A stretch of 64,000 nt of DNA, from positions 62,001-126,000 of the forward strand of contig NZ_JBIVFT010000010.1 of NCBI RefSeq assembly GCF_044748305.1, read 5' to 3'. Origin of the DNA: Arthrobacter_E sp044748305. GTDB taxonomy: Bacteria; Actinomycetota; Actinomycetes; Actinomycetales; Micrococcaceae. The notes below the pieces were generated by a model that saw nothing but the letters and a program-made list of their open reading frames with translations, searched no databases and was not told the DNA's origin. A program made the translations under genes and the position numbers. Within the stretch, counting starts at the first letter, position 1; the number at the start of each line of letters is the position of its first letter. Shown piece after piece: positions 26,439-34,851 of the stretch.

Positions 26439-27862
26439 GCACGGCAGCATCACAACTTTTCGGTGGACGGCTCAATGTGGTCAACATCGGCCTGAGCATG
26501 TTCGAGGACGACATCCGCAGTCAGGGGGCGCCGGTGCGCACCCTGGACTGGACCCCGCCGGGCGGCGGCAAGCCGGAGGTCATCGCGGCCCTGGACAAGC
26601 TCTCGGAACCGGCCATCGCGGCCCGCATCGAGGCCGCCAACGCCGAGGCCGTGGAACGGATCAAGAGCGCGCAGCCGATGCTCGTGGGCTTCGGGCGGGC
26701 ACTCGACGTCGTTCCCGGCATGACTCCCACCACCATCCTGCACGCAGGCCCGCCGGTGGCCTGGGAGGACATGTCCGGCCCGATGAAGGGTGCCGTGACG
26801 GGTGCCCTGGTGTTCGAGGGCCTCGCGAAGGATCTGGACGACGCCGCCCGGGTGGCCGCCTCCGGGTCGATCACCTTCTCGCCGTGCCACGAGCACCAGT
26901 GCGTGGGCTCGATGGCCGGGGTGACCAGCCCGTCCATGTACATGCACGTGGTGCGCAACGAGACGCACGGGAACTATGCCTTCACCAACCTCTCCGAGCA
27001 GCTCGCAAAGATCCTGCGCATGGGGGCGAACGACCAGAGCGTGGTGGACCGCCTGGTCTGGATGCGGGATGTCCTGGGACCCATGCTCAAGGAAGCCGTG
27101 GAGCTCACGGGTCCCATCGATTTGCGGCTCATGCTCGCCCAGGCCCTGCACATGGGAGACGAGGCGCACAACCGCAACATCGCCGGAACCGTGTTGCTGT
27201 TCCAGGCGCTGGCACCCGGACTGCTGCAGTCCTCCTTCACCGAGGCCCAGAAGAAGGAGGTGTTCGACTTCATCGCGAGCTCGGACTACTTCTCCGGGCC
27301 CACGTGGATGGCCACGGCCAAGGCGGCACTGGACGCGGCTCACGGCATCGAAGGATCGACCATCGTCACGACCATGGCACGCAACGGCGTCGAGTTCGGC
27401 GTCCGGGTCTCCGGTCTGCCCGGCAATCACTGGTTGACGGGCCCGGCGCAGAAGGTGATCGGCCCCATGTTCGCCGGATACAGGCCGGAGGACTCCGGCC
27501 TGGACATCGGAGACTCCGCCATCACGGAGACCTATGGTTTCGGTGGTTTCGCCATGGCGGCCGCCCCTGCCATCGTGGCGCTCGTCGGAGGCACCGTCGA
27601 GGAAGCCATGGCCTACACCCGGGACATGGCGCTCATCACCACCGATCAGAACCCGAACGTCACCATTCCCGCTCTGGGTTTCCAGGGCATTCCTACGGGG
27701 ATCGACGTCCGGAAGGTCCTGGAGACCGGCATCGTGCCGATCATCAACACCGCCATCGCGCACAAGGAGGCCGGCATCGGCATGATCGGCGCCGGCATCA
27801 CCCACCCACCCGTCGACTGCTTCGAGAAGGCCATCATCGCGCTGGCCGATCGGCTCGGCTGA
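26435..27862 (+). CDS. allG: DUF1116 protein, AllG-like subunit of oxamate carbamoyltransferase
   Basis: 475 residues of the DUF1116 (YahG/YlbE) family. Recognisable blocks: NIGLSMFEDDIRSQGAPVR, LDWTPPGGGKPEVIAALDKL, SPCHEHQCVGSMAGVTSPSM, LTGPIDLRLMLAQALHMGDE, AHNRNIAGTVL and ALGFQGIPTGIDVRKVLETG. YlbE is the AllG subunit in E. coli. Starts at the ATGA overlap with fdrA and is followed 22 bp later by the permease, so all four plus-strand genes look cotranscribed. Confidence 0.9.
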   Translation: MSTAASQLFGGRLNVVNIGLSMFEDDIRSQGAPVRTLDWTPPGGGKPEVIAALDKLSEPAIAARIEAANAEAVERIKSAQPMLVGFGRALDVVPGMTPTTILHAGPPVAWEDMSGPMKGAVTGALVFEGLAKDLDDAARVAASGSITFSPCHEHQCVGSMAGVTSPSMYMHVVRNETHGNYAFTNLSEQLAKILRMGANDQSVVDRLVWMRDVLGPMLKEAVELTGPIDLRLMLAQALHMGDEAHNRNIAGTVLLFQALAPGLLQSSFTEAQKKEVFDFIASSDYFSGPTWMATAKAALDAAHGIEGSTIVTTMARNGVEFGVRVSGLPGNHWLTGPAQKVIGPMFAGYRPEDSGLDIGDSAITETYGFGGFAMAAAPAIVALVGGTVEEAMAYTRDMALITTDQNPNVTIPALGFQGIPTGIDVRKVLETGIVPIINTAIAHKEAGIGMIGAGITHPPVDCFEKAIIALADRLG

Positions 27863-27884
27863 CGGCTTCCCCTCAGGACAACAC

Positions 27885-29186
27885 ATGAGCACAACCCCTG
27901 ACGCGGCGCAGAAGGCCGCAGGTTCGGAACTCGAATCGGAGTTCGAGCACTCTCCGGTGCCCCAGAGCCACCGGAAGTCATTGCTGACGGTCTCCTCCGT
28001 CTGGTTCGGATTCCCCATGATCCTCACCAACGCCGTGCCCGGCGGCCTGGTGGTGGCCATGCTCGGATTCTGGCCCGGTGTGGCCGCCATCCTGGTGGCG
28101 AACCTGATCATGTTCGTCTACGTCAGCCTGCTCAGTCACCGGGCCGGCAGCACGGGCAAGAGCTTCGCGCTCCAGGCGACGGAGACCTTCGGGAGCAAGG
28201 GCTACGCCTTCGCCTCCGGTCTGCTGGCCACCGTGGTGGTGGGATGGTTCGCCTTCAACACCGGTGCCACCGGGGCCAGCCTCAACGCCGCCTTCGGCTG
28301 GAACGAGACCCTGGTGGCGGCACTGGCGGGTGTCGCCTTCATCGGCATCACCTACCTGGGCATCAAGGCCCTGTCCTGGCTGGGCGCCGTGGCGGCCCCG
28401 TTGTTCATCGTGGCCGCCGCCACCGCCATGATCCTGGCCGCTCAGGAGCACGACTTCAGCGCGCTGACCAGCTTCCAGGGCGCCGGAGGCATGACGTTCG
28501 GCGTGGCCGTCACCTCCATCATGGCCACCTTCGCGGACTCGGGGACCATGACGGCGGACTTCACGCGCTGGTCCAGGAACGGGAAGGAGGCCGTGATCGC
28601 CACGGCCACCGCGTTCCCCTTCGCCTCCCTCGTGGCGCAGCTCAGCGGTGCCGTGCTGGTGGCGGCCGGGGCCATCGCGAATCCGACGAGCGCCGGTGGC
28701 GACTTCACCCCGATCCTCACCGGGCCGGGCAACCCTGTTCTGCAGATCCTCGTGCTGGTCTTCGTGGTCATCAACCTGGGTTCCGTGTGCACGCACTGCC
28801 TCTACAACGGGGCCTTGGGCTGGTCCCACCTGACCAGATCCACCATGCGTAAGCTGACGCTCATCCTGGGTGTGGTGGGCGTGATCGTGGCCTTGGTCGG
28901 TGCATGGCACTACTTCGTGAACTGGCTGGCCTTCCTCGGCGTCCTGGTCCCGCCGCTGGGCGCGGTGCTCATCGCGGATCAGATCATCCTGGCCAGGAAG
29001 AACGCAGGCCGCCCGGAACGGACGTTCCGCGGCACGGCGTTCATCGCCTGGGGGATCGGTGCGGCAGCCGCCGTCGTCGTCCATTTCGCGGCGCCGTTCC
29101 TGTCGGACGCCGTAGTGGGCCTGGTGGTGGGTCTGCTGGCGTACCTGGCACTCGAAACGCGCTCGCGGAGCGTCGCGACGGCGTAG
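27885..29186 (+). CDS. NCS1/CodB-like nucleobase or related permease
   Basis: 433 residues with about 12 transmembrane helices. The N-terminal region (VPQSHRKSLLTVSSVWFGFP, MILTNAVPGGLV) and TATAFPFASLVAQLSG resemble cytosine permease CodB of the NCS1 family. Position at the end of the allH-fdrA-allG operon suggests it imports the pathway substrate (oxalurate, allantoin or a related ureide) rather than cytosine; this is inference. A perfect terminator hairpin follows immediately. Confidence 0.82.
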   Translation: MSTTPDAAQKAAGSELESEFEHSPVPQSHRKSLLTVSSVWFGFPMILTNAVPGGLVVAMLGFWPGVAAILVANLIMFVYVSLLSHRAGSTGKSFALQATETFGSKGYAFASGLLATVVVGWFAFNTGATGASLNAAFGWNETLVAALAGVAFIGITYLGIKALSWLGAVAAPLFIVAAATAMILAAQEHDFSALTSFQGAGGMTFGVAVTSIMATFADSGTMTADFTRWSRNGKEAVIATATAFPFASLVAQLSGAVLVAAGAIANPTSAGGDFTPILTGPGNPVLQILVLVFVVINLGSVCTHCLYNGALGWSHLTRSTMRKLTLILGVVGVIVALVGAWHYFVNWLAFLGVLVPPLGAVLIADQIILARKNAGRPERTFRGTAFIAWGIGAAAAVVVHFAAPFLSDAVVGLVVGLLAYLALETRSRSVATA

Positions 29187-29198
29187 CTGTCGATGGCA

Positions 29199-29237
29199 CG
29201 GCGAGGGTGCGGAAGGAGTTCTTCCGCACCCTCGCCG
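29199..29237 (+). terminator. Intrinsic terminator after the oxamate carbamoyltransferase operon
   Basis: Perfect 17-bp arms (29199-29215 and 29221-29237) with a five-base loop, followed by CTTTAAG. It begins 13 bp after the permease stop and separates this operon from the next gene. Confidence 0.85.
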
Positions 29238-29296
29238 CTTTAAGCCTCTGGTCAAACGGTCTAAGGTGTGGACAACGACGACGTGAGGGGGAACGC

Positions 29297-29701
29297 ATGG
29301 GCAGGCTGTTCGACGGGCCGTGGCCGATCGTGATGATGATGTTCGGCATCGGGATCGCCGTTGTGGCAGGAGTCGTGCTTCTCGTGCTGCTGCTTTCCGG
29401 GACGGGACGGCAGGATGCGGCCTATCTGGCGAGGCTCCGTGCCGGGCAGCTTCCGGTGGAGGAGCAGGCGGCATATCTCCAGGGTGTGAATCATCGCTCT
29501 CAGGCAGCGCTGTTCGGGGTGATCGGGCTGTTCGTGCTGGGTGTCGTCTTCGGACCGCTTGCGCTGGTCCAGGCAAACAGAGCCGAGGCGCTGGGGGTCG
29601 CCGCGACGGCGGGTAAGGTGCTCGGCTGGATCTGCGTGGCCTTGGCCATTCTGGGCGTCATCGTGTTCATGGCGATGCTGGGGCGCTCATTGCCCTCCTG
29701 A
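29297..29701 (+). CDS. Small membrane protein of unknown function
   Basis: 134 residues. A first hydrophobic helix (IVMMMFGIGIAVVAGVVLLV, residues about 11-34), a hydrophilic middle with AYLARLRAGQLPVEEQAAYL, then two more helices (LFGVIGLFVLGVVFGPLAL and VLGWICVALAILGVIVF). GAGGGGGA lies just before the ATG. No family recognised. It stands alone between the terminator above and the beta-helix gene 134 bp downstream. Confidence 0.72.
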   Translation: MGRLFDGPWPIVMMMFGIGIAVVAGVVLLVLLLSGTGRQDAAYLARLRAGQLPVEEQAAYLQGVNHRSQAALFGVIGLFVLGVVFGPLALVQANRAEALGVAATAGKVLGWICVALAILGVIVFMAMLGRSLPS

Positions 29702-29835
29702 AGGCCGGGCCCTTGACGTGCGGAGTACTTTGTCAGTAGCCGGTGCTTCACACTACGCGAGGAAGCAGGGAGCCGGCGTCCTGGGGGATTACGAAGTCAT
29801 TCATCACCGATGACAGGCACAGGAGACGAGCGGCC

Positions 29836-31158
29836 ATGACGACAGTGAAAGTTTCCACCCCACAGGAACTGCTCGACGCGCTGAGCGGCGGAGCGGTGAA
29901 CATCGAAGTTCAGGGCGAACTGCACGGGATGCCCATGATCACGCTCCCGCCCGGTACGGCACTGCGCGGCGGGACGCTTCGCTTCGGTGCGAAGGGGGTC
30001 AGACTGACCACGGACAACACCCTTGAAGATGTCACGATCCTGACCTCCCGGGACGAGGTGGCACTGCTGAACGACACGTCCGTGGAGCGGCTGGGAACCC
30101 TGGTGCTCCGGAACGTCACCACGCGGGGTCAGATTCTTCTCCTGGCGGACCAGGCGGTCCGCTCAGGCCACGTGAATGCCGAGAACGTCGTGGTGACGAC
30201 CGCGGATGTCCGGGGAGGAGCATTGCGCCCCCACGGTTTCGGCGTCGAGGCACTGCAGGGGGCTTTCACGCTCTGGAATCTGCAATCCGACCCTGAGGTG
30301 GTCCTGACCGCTGAACTGCGGGGCGTCTCGGCGGGCAGTGCCGAGGAACCGGTCCGAGGTTCGGGGGTCTTCGTAGGCGGTCATGGAGACTGGAACGGTC
30401 AGTCCGACGGCGGGACGATCCAGGTGAGTGAGCTTCGCACCGGGGAGATCCACACAGACGGTGCCATCCCGCCGGGCACGCCGGATCTGATTTCGGGTGG
30501 GGTGTTCGTGATCTCGGGCGCTGAAGTGGAGCGCGTCGCCACAGACGGGGCGGTGACCACCTACGGCCAGAACGACATGGTCCTGGACAACTGGGGCGAG
30601 GTCTCCCTCTGGGAGGTGTCCGCGCCGGTGACCTCCCATGGTCCGAGTGGCATCGGCTTCGTGAACTTCGGAGGCCTCGGCGTCCTGGACGTCAGGGCGC
30701 CGATCACCACGACCGGCAAGGGCGCTCGCGGGTTCAACCTCTACGACGGCAGCCTCAAGGCGGCGACTTTCGACAGCATCGTCACGACGGGTGGCGGATC
30801 GGTCGGCATCCAGATCAGCAAGCCGATGGGTTCTCTGACCGTCCGTGGCGACGTGACGACGAAAGGCGGGGAGGGGCTCAGCCTCGTCAAGGGAGTCCAG
30901 GTGCTGCTTCAGGCCGTGGCGCTCAGCGTGAAGCGGGGCGGCGTCGTCGAATCGATCGAGATCGGAGGACGGCTCTCGACGAGGGGTGACCGCGTGGTGA
31001 CCCTGGAAGTCGGCGGTGAGGTCGCATCGTTCACCGTCGGAGAAGGAATCGAGGCCCACGGCGAGGGCTCGGACGCGGTGCACCTGAACGGCGGTTCGAT
31101 TTCGTTGCAGGGGCTTCGGATTTCCGCCGCGGATGGCGAGACCGTCCGCGAAGGCTGA
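29836..31158 (+). CDS. Right-handed beta-helix repeat protein, apparently cytoplasmic
   Basis: 440 residues of regularly spaced Val/Ile/Leu-Gly/Asp/Asn turns typical of a parallel beta-helix. Examples are ITLPPGTALRGGTLRFGAKG, LGTLVLRNVTTRGQILLLAD, GEIHTDGAIPPGTPDLISGG, SHGPSGIGFVNFGGL and TTTGKGARGFNLYDGSLKAA. There is no signal peptide, transmembrane segment or autotransporter domain, unusual for a beta-helix protein. I recall similar proteins widely in Actinobacteria without known function. AGGAGA lies nine bases before the ATG. Converges with the pseudouridine synthase gene, 38 bp between stops. Confidence 0.75.
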   Translation: MTTVKVSTPQELLDALSGGAVNIEVQGELHGMPMITLPPGTALRGGTLRFGAKGVRLTTDNTLEDVTILTSRDEVALLNDTSVERLGTLVLRNVTTRGQILLLADQAVRSGHVNAENVVVTTADVRGGALRPHGFGVEALQGAFTLWNLQSDPEVVLTAELRGVSAGSAEEPVRGSGVFVGGHGDWNGQSDGGTIQVSELRTGEIHTDGAIPPGTPDLISGGVFVISGAEVERVATDGAVTTYGQNDMVLDNWGEVSLWEVSAPVTSHGPSGIGFVNFGGLGVLDVRAPITTTGKGARGFNLYDGSLKAATFDSIVTTGGGSVGIQISKPMGSLTVRGDVTTKGGEGLSLVKGVQVLLQAVALSVKRGGVVESIEIGGRLSTRGDRVVTLEVGGEVASFTVGEGIEAHGEGSDAVHLNGGSISLQGLRISAADGETVREG

Positions 31159-31196
31159 CATCGTCCACTGGAGATGCCTATGGTGGGGACCCAGTC

Positions 31197-32150
31197 TCAG
31201 TGAGCCTCGGACAGTGTCAGCCCGCTCCGGTACTCCACCGGTTTGCCGGACAGCGGGTCCACGAAGCGGATGCCACGGGCCAGCAACTGCAGCGGCTTGC
31301 CGAAGTCGTCCGGTGCCTTATCCCGCAGCACCGGATAGAACGGGTCGTTCAGGATGCCCAGTCCGAGTGACGCCATGTGCACCCGCAGCTGGTGTGTCTT
31401 ACCGGTGTGCGGTTCCAGGCGATACAACGCGCGGCCGCCGGCGCGAAGCGGCGATTCGCCGTCGTCGTTCCCTGGCGTGACGACGGTCAGACGCTCGATG
31501 CGCGTCTCGGTGTTCGGCTCTCCATCCACCACTTGAGCCAGCAGATAGTCCCGGGACTTGGTCATCCGGTTGCGCACCAGGGCCGGGAACTCCGGCTGCG
31601 GAAAGCCCTGCGTCGGGACCGCGGCGGAGACGCATTCGTACTCCTTCTGAACCTTCCGCTTCTCGAAGAGCACCTGGTACTTCCCACGGGTCGCCGGATT
31701 CGTGGAGAGCAGCAGCACACCCGCCGTCATGCGGTCGAGGCGATGCATCGGAATGAGATCCGGGAGATCCAGCTGCTTCCGGAGCCGGACCAAGGCCGAT
31801 TCCTGAATGTATGTCCCTCCAGGAGTGGTCGGCAGGAAGTGCGGTTTGTCCACCACCAGAAGGTCATCGTCCTGATGCAGGATGGACAGCTCGACGGGCA
31901 GGCGCTCCTCCGGGGGCAAGGTGCGGTAATACCAGATGAAGACGTGTTCGCTCAGGGGAGTGGAACGGTTCAGCGGGACGCCGCCTTCGCCGACGATCTC
32001 GCCCGCGTCGAAACGGTCCAGGATTCCCTGAGGGTCGACGTGTCCCCAGCGGTGCAGCATGTAATCGAGCGCCGTCTCCCATGGTCCGTCCTGCGGCAGC
32101 CGGAGGCGGGTGGCGTTGACGCCGTCGCGGACAGGGAGGGGGGATTGCAT
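31197..32150 (-). CDS. RluA-family pseudouridine synthase
   Basis: 317 residues. RNA-modifying enzyme isomerising uridine to pseudouridine in rRNA or tRNA. The catalytic motif MHRLDRMTAGVLLLS carries the essential Asp, with DDDLLVVDKPHFLPTTPGGT before it and LEPHTGKTHQLRVHMASLGL and GILNDPFYPV after it. An N-terminal part (LDRFDAGEIVGEGGVPLNRS) resembles a short S4-like region. The start is ATG 32150 or the adjacent GTG 32153. Exact target position (tRNA 32, 23S 746 or other) cannot be decided. Confidence 0.9.
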   Translation of the reverse strand: MQSPLPVRDGVNATRLRLPQDGPWETALDYMLHRWGHVDPQGILDRFDAGEIVGEGGVPLNRSTPLSEHVFIWYYRTLPPEERLPVELSILHQDDDLLVVDKPHFLPTTPGGTYIQESALVRLRKQLDLPDLIPMHRLDRMTAGVLLLSTNPATRGKYQVLFEKRKVQKEYECVSAAVPTQGFPQPEFPALVRNRMTKSRDYLLAQVVDGEPNTETRIERLTVVTPGNDDGESPLRAGGRALYRLEPHTGKTHQLRVHMASLGLGILNDPFYPVLRDKAPDDFGKPLQLLARGIRFVDPLSGKPVEYRSGLTLSEAH

Positions 32151-32206
32151 CACCGGGTCAGTTTAGTGGCCGGGCCGGGCTTCCGTGCTCCGCGCCGGTT
32201 CTGGCG

Positions 32207-32259
32207 AGATTGCACTTTCTCGGGGTTTCCCGGCGTGGAGTCCCGAGAAAGTGCAATCT
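32207..32259. repeat. Perfect 18-bp-arm palindrome in a divergent promoter region
   Basis: Arms 32207-32224 and 32242-32259 are perfectly complementary, with a 17-base loop. It sits between two divergent genes (pseudouridine synthase and VOC), where no terminator is expected. Possible mobile palindrome or regulatory structure. Confidence 0.85.
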
Positions 32260-32304
32260 GAATTCGAGGGCTCCGCGGATACGGGACGCGCGTAGGCTGG
32301 CGCC

Positions 32305-32742
32305 ATGACTGCTTTCAGGCTGGACCATGTGGGTGTGACCGTGCAGGATCTGGAGGGTGCCATCGCCTTCTTCGAGGCCATCGGCTTTGAGGTGGAGGGC
32401 CGTGCCGACGTCGGAGGCCCCTGGGCGGACCGGGTCAACGGCCTGGACGGCACTCAAGTGGAGATGGCCATGATGCGGCCTCCCGGCGGCGGGGAAGGGA
32501 AACTCGAACTCACGCGTTTCATATCGCCGCCCGCCGAGGGGGAATCCACTGGCCGTCCCGTCAACGCCTACGGTTTCAGCCACATCTGCTACCAGGTGGA
32601 TGACGTGCGCGACGTCGTGGCCCGCGCCGAGGCGGCCGGTTACGGTCTGGTCCGGGAGCTGGTGAATTATGAGGACGTCTACCTCATGGCTTACCTCAAG
32701 GGGCCGGAGGGCTTGCTGGTCGAGGTCGCCGAGGCGCTCTAG
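32305..32742 (+). CDS. VOC-superfamily protein (glyoxalase/dioxygenase-like)
   Basis: 145 residues. Two VOC modules: FRLDHVGVTVQDLEGAIAFF with EAIGFEVEGRADVGG, and AYGFSHICYQVDDVRDVVAR ending in MAYLKGPEGLLVEVAEAL. The His and Glu metal-ligand positions of the fold are occupied (H in LDHVGVTV, E in LVEVAE). Substrate unknown. A -10-like TAGGCT ends six bases before the ATG, suggesting a leaderless mRNA. A long palindromic element begins five bases after its stop. Confidence 0.85.
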   Translation: MTAFRLDHVGVTVQDLEGAIAFFEAIGFEVEGRADVGGPWADRVNGLDGTQVEMAMMRPPGGGEGKLELTRFISPPAEGESTGRPVNAYGFSHICYQVDDVRDVVARAEAAGYGLVRELVNYEDVYLMAYLKGPEGLLVEVAEAL

Positions 32743-32747
32743 GCCTT

Positions 32748-32809
32748 CATCGACTGCTCCGTGGTTGTCGTTTTGGACCCTCAAAACGACAACCACGGAG
32801 CAGTCGATG
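32748..32809. repeat. Dispersed palindromic element, copy 1 (perfect)
   Basis: Perfect 28-bp arms (32748-32775 and 32782-32809) with a six-base loop GACCCT. A diverged second copy is at 37561-37622. The outer part reads CATCGACTGCTCCG and its complement. Both copies sit just at the 3' end of a gene. It may act as a bidirectional terminator here. Confidence 0.9.
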
Positions 32810-32828
32810 CAAGGAAGCAAAATTATTC

Positions 32829-32857
32829 TTGACAATAAAAGTTGTCGGTGACACGAT
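32829..32857 (+). promoter_or_regulatory. Promoter with short operator before the HTH/SRPBCC genes
   Basis: A perfect -35 TTGACA (32829-32834) lies 17 bp before a weak -10 CACGAT (32852-32857). The inverted repeat GACAA-N6-TTGTC (32831-32835, 32842-32846) overlaps the -35, as expected for autorepression by the HTH protein. The -10 ends six bases before the ATG, so the transcript is probably leaderless. Confidence 0.6.
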
Positions 32858-32863
32858 GGAGCC

Positions 32864-33490
32864 ATGAAGGACATCGAAGTCATCGAAGACCCCCGCGTCG
32901 CCGAAGTCTCGCTGGACCCGATGCGCTCGCAGATCCTGGAAGCCCTGGTGGAACCGGCCTCGGCCTCCATGGTGGCGGGCAGGATCGGTGCGCCGCGGCA
33001 GAAGGTCAACTACCATCTGAAGGCTCTCGAGGCCGCCGGTCTGGTGCAGCTGATCGAGGAGCGTCGCAAGGGCAACATGACCGAGAAGGTCATGCAATCC
33101 AGTGCGGCCTCCTATCTCATCTCGCCCCAGGCTCTGGCGTCCATGGCGCCGAAGCCCGAGAAGTACAGCGACCGGTTCTCCGCCTTCTGGCTTCTCGCCC
33201 TCGCCGGGAGGCTGGTCGCGGAGGTGGGCAAGTTGCTCGCCGGGGCAGTGGCTGCCCGGAAACCTCTGGCGACCTTCGCCATCGACGCCGAACTCGACTT
33301 CGCCAATGCCCGCGATCGTGCGGCCTTCGCGGCGGAGCTCTCCGCCGTCGTCGATGGACTCGTGAAGAAATATCACGACGACGTGCCCGGGGCGCGTCGC
33401 CACCGTCTGGTCGTGGCGCTGCACCCCACTCTCAAAGACACCACCGTCATCACCGAACCCCATGACAGCAAGGAGCAGGACCATGAGTGA
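32864..33490 (+). CDS. ArsR-like winged-helix regulator
   Basis: 208 residues. The N-terminal winged helix is clear: DPMRSQILEALVEPASASMV, GRIGAPRQKVNYHLKALEAA and GLVQLIEERRKGNMTEKV. The rest is a helical domain of unknown role, longer than in minimal ArsR proteins and with no metal-binding Cys cluster, so metal sensing is unlikely. It overlaps the next gene (SRPBCC) by eight bases; ArsR-type regulators coupled to AHSA1/SRPBCC proteins are a common bacterial pair. Confidence 0.85.
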   Translation: MKDIEVIEDPRVAEVSLDPMRSQILEALVEPASASMVAGRIGAPRQKVNYHLKALEAAGLVQLIEERRKGNMTEKVMQSSAASYLISPQALASMAPKPEKYSDRFSAFWLLALAGRLVAEVGKLLAGAVAARKPLATFAIDAELDFANARDRAAFAAELSAVVDGLVKKYHDDVPGARRHRLVVALHPTLKDTTVITEPHDSKEQDHE

Positions 33491-34175
33491 GAACCGCGAA
33501 TTCCGCATCGAATCCGTCGGCGAACTGAACGCCACCCCGGAGCGCGTCTGGGAGGCGATCAACAACGCGACGCAGGCGTGGATGTTCCCCACGGACCAGT
33601 GGCCCGCCGAGTACCCCGTCAAGGACTACCCGAGTCATGTGATCTCGAGGATGGACGGCCCGGATGGCTGGTTCAACCAGCTGGAGAACACCATCGAGGC
33701 GCTGCCCGATGGCCGCTCCCGTCTGCACTATGTGCACAGTGGCATCTTCACCGACAACTGGGAAGGCCAGTACGACGGGGCGTCCAAGCACACGGTCTTC
33801 TACCAGCACAGCCTGAACCAGTACCTCACGTATTTTGACGGCAAGCCCGTGGTCTTCACCGATGTGCAGGGGCCGGAAGGCTCTGGTGTGCAGGGTTCTT
33901 TCGACGCGCTGAAGTCGGCTTTCGGAATCTCCAGTGCGACGGCGGGGGACGCCGTGTCCGTCGACGTGCCGGGAGTGGGTGTTCTGGAGGGTGAACTCGA
34001 CTTCAGCAACCAGTGGTTCTTCGGCATCCGCACGGCCGACGCGATGTACCGCTTCTTCGGCCGGGACAGCTTCGGTTCCGTGGTGGGCCTCACGGTGCAC
34101 GATTTCTCCGGTTCGGGGGACTCTGAGGCCACTGCGTCGTCGTGGAGCGCCTACTTCCATGGGCTTTACGCCTGA
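33483..34175 (+). CDS. SRPBCC-domain protein (AHSA1-like)
   Basis: 230 residues. The N terminus IESVGELNATPERVWEAINN and the pattern through FDALKSAFG fit an SRPBCC/AHSA1 ligand-binding barrel, followed by a second half with FSNQWFFGIRTADAMYRFFG. AAGGAGCAGG precedes ATG 33483, inside the end of the regulator gene. Members bind hydrophobic small molecules, and the physiological ligand is unknown. The close overlap suggests the regulator senses or controls the same compound. Confidence 0.82.
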   Translation: MSENREFRIESVGELNATPERVWEAINNATQAWMFPTDQWPAEYPVKDYPSHVISRMDGPDGWFNQLENTIEALPDGRSRLHYVHSGIFTDNWEGQYDGASKHTVFYQHSLNQYLTYFDGKPVVFTDVQGPEGSGVQGSFDALKSAFGISSATAGDAVSVDVPGVGVLEGELDFSNQWFFGIRTADAMYRFFGRDSFGSVVGLTVHDFSGSGDSEATASSWSAYFHGLYA

Positions 34176-34220
34176 AGCGGGGCGGCCGGGCGGATCAGGC
34201 GGTCTGGCGGGCCTTGCAGA

Positions 34221-34796
34221 TCAGACGGCCCAGGCCCGCTCGATGGAGTCCAGGGCCGTCTCGTAGCGCGTGTTCCAATCGGTGTCGGGCGCGTCGAGGC
34301 GGGCCATCTCCAGGCTGACCATGCCGTGGACCTGGGCCCAGATGATCGCGGCGACTTCTTCGGCGGGGGCGGGCAGCAGAATGCCCGCCCCCTGACCCTG
34401 GCGAATGGCGTTCAGCAGCGGCAGCTGGGTGATGTCGGAGGAGGGGGAACCGCCTTCGCATTCGCTCTGCAGACTCAGCAGTCCTCCGAACATGAGCCGG
34501 TACAGAGCCTGGTGCTCCAGGGCCCATTCCCGGTAGGCGCGGCCAAGCTTCTTCAGACCTCCGGCGGCCGCAGCGTGCTGGGCTGCGCCGAATGAGGCGA
34601 ATCCGTGATCGACGACTGCGCGCAGGAGCTGTGCCTTGCCCCCGAAGAGGGCGTAGATCGCGGTGGTCGAGGTGCCGGCTGCTGACGCCAGCTCCCGGAG
34701 GGTCACTTGCGAGGGGCCGCGCTCGGCGACGAGTTCGGCGGTCGCATCCAAAAGCTGCTGCCTCAGAGCGGCGTCATGGGTCACAGGTCTTGCCAT
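34221..34796 (-). CDS. TetR-family regulator of the divergent DUF4188 gene
   Basis: 191 residues. N-terminal TetR HTH: THDAALRQQLLDATAELVAE, VTLRELASAAGTSTTAIYAL and FGGKAQLLRAVVDHGF; the C-terminal part fits the TetR_C_33-like helical domain (HQALYRLMFGGLL). ATG 34796 gives MARPVTHDA; ATG 34805 is an alternative. Divergent from the gene at 34852 with only 55 bp between, which hold a perfect palindromic operator (34807-34842). It therefore very likely represses both genes. Confidence 0.88.
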   Translation of the reverse strand: MARPVTHDAALRQQLLDATAELVAERGPSQVTLRELASAAGTSTTAIYALFGGKAQLLRAVVDHGFASFGAAQHAAAAGGLKKLGRAYREWALEHQALYRLMFGGLLSLQSECEGGSPSSDITQLPLLNAIRQGQGAGILLPAPAEEVAAIIWAQVHGMVSLEMARLDAPDTDWNTRYETALDSIERAWAV

Positions 34797-34806
34797 GTGA
34801 CCCATT

Positions 34807-34842
34807 GTTTCATAACGTTGTTTTGTAACAACGTTATGAAAC
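34807..34842. promoter_or_regulatory. Perfect TetR-type operator between tetR and DUF4188 gene
   Basis: Perfect 16-bp arms (34807-34822 and 34827-34842) with a four-base centre TTGT; each arm reads GTTTCATAACGTTGTT. It fills most of the 55-bp divergent gap and ends nine bases before the DUF4188 ATG, so a bound dimer would block both transcripts. Confidence 0.85.
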
Positions 34843-34851
34843 GGAGGAATC

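Noticed and set aside
26450..28111. 553-codon frame antisense to allG and the permease start
   Set aside because: Overlaps two well-supported genes; low-complexity His/Asp/Gly composition typical of antisense frames.
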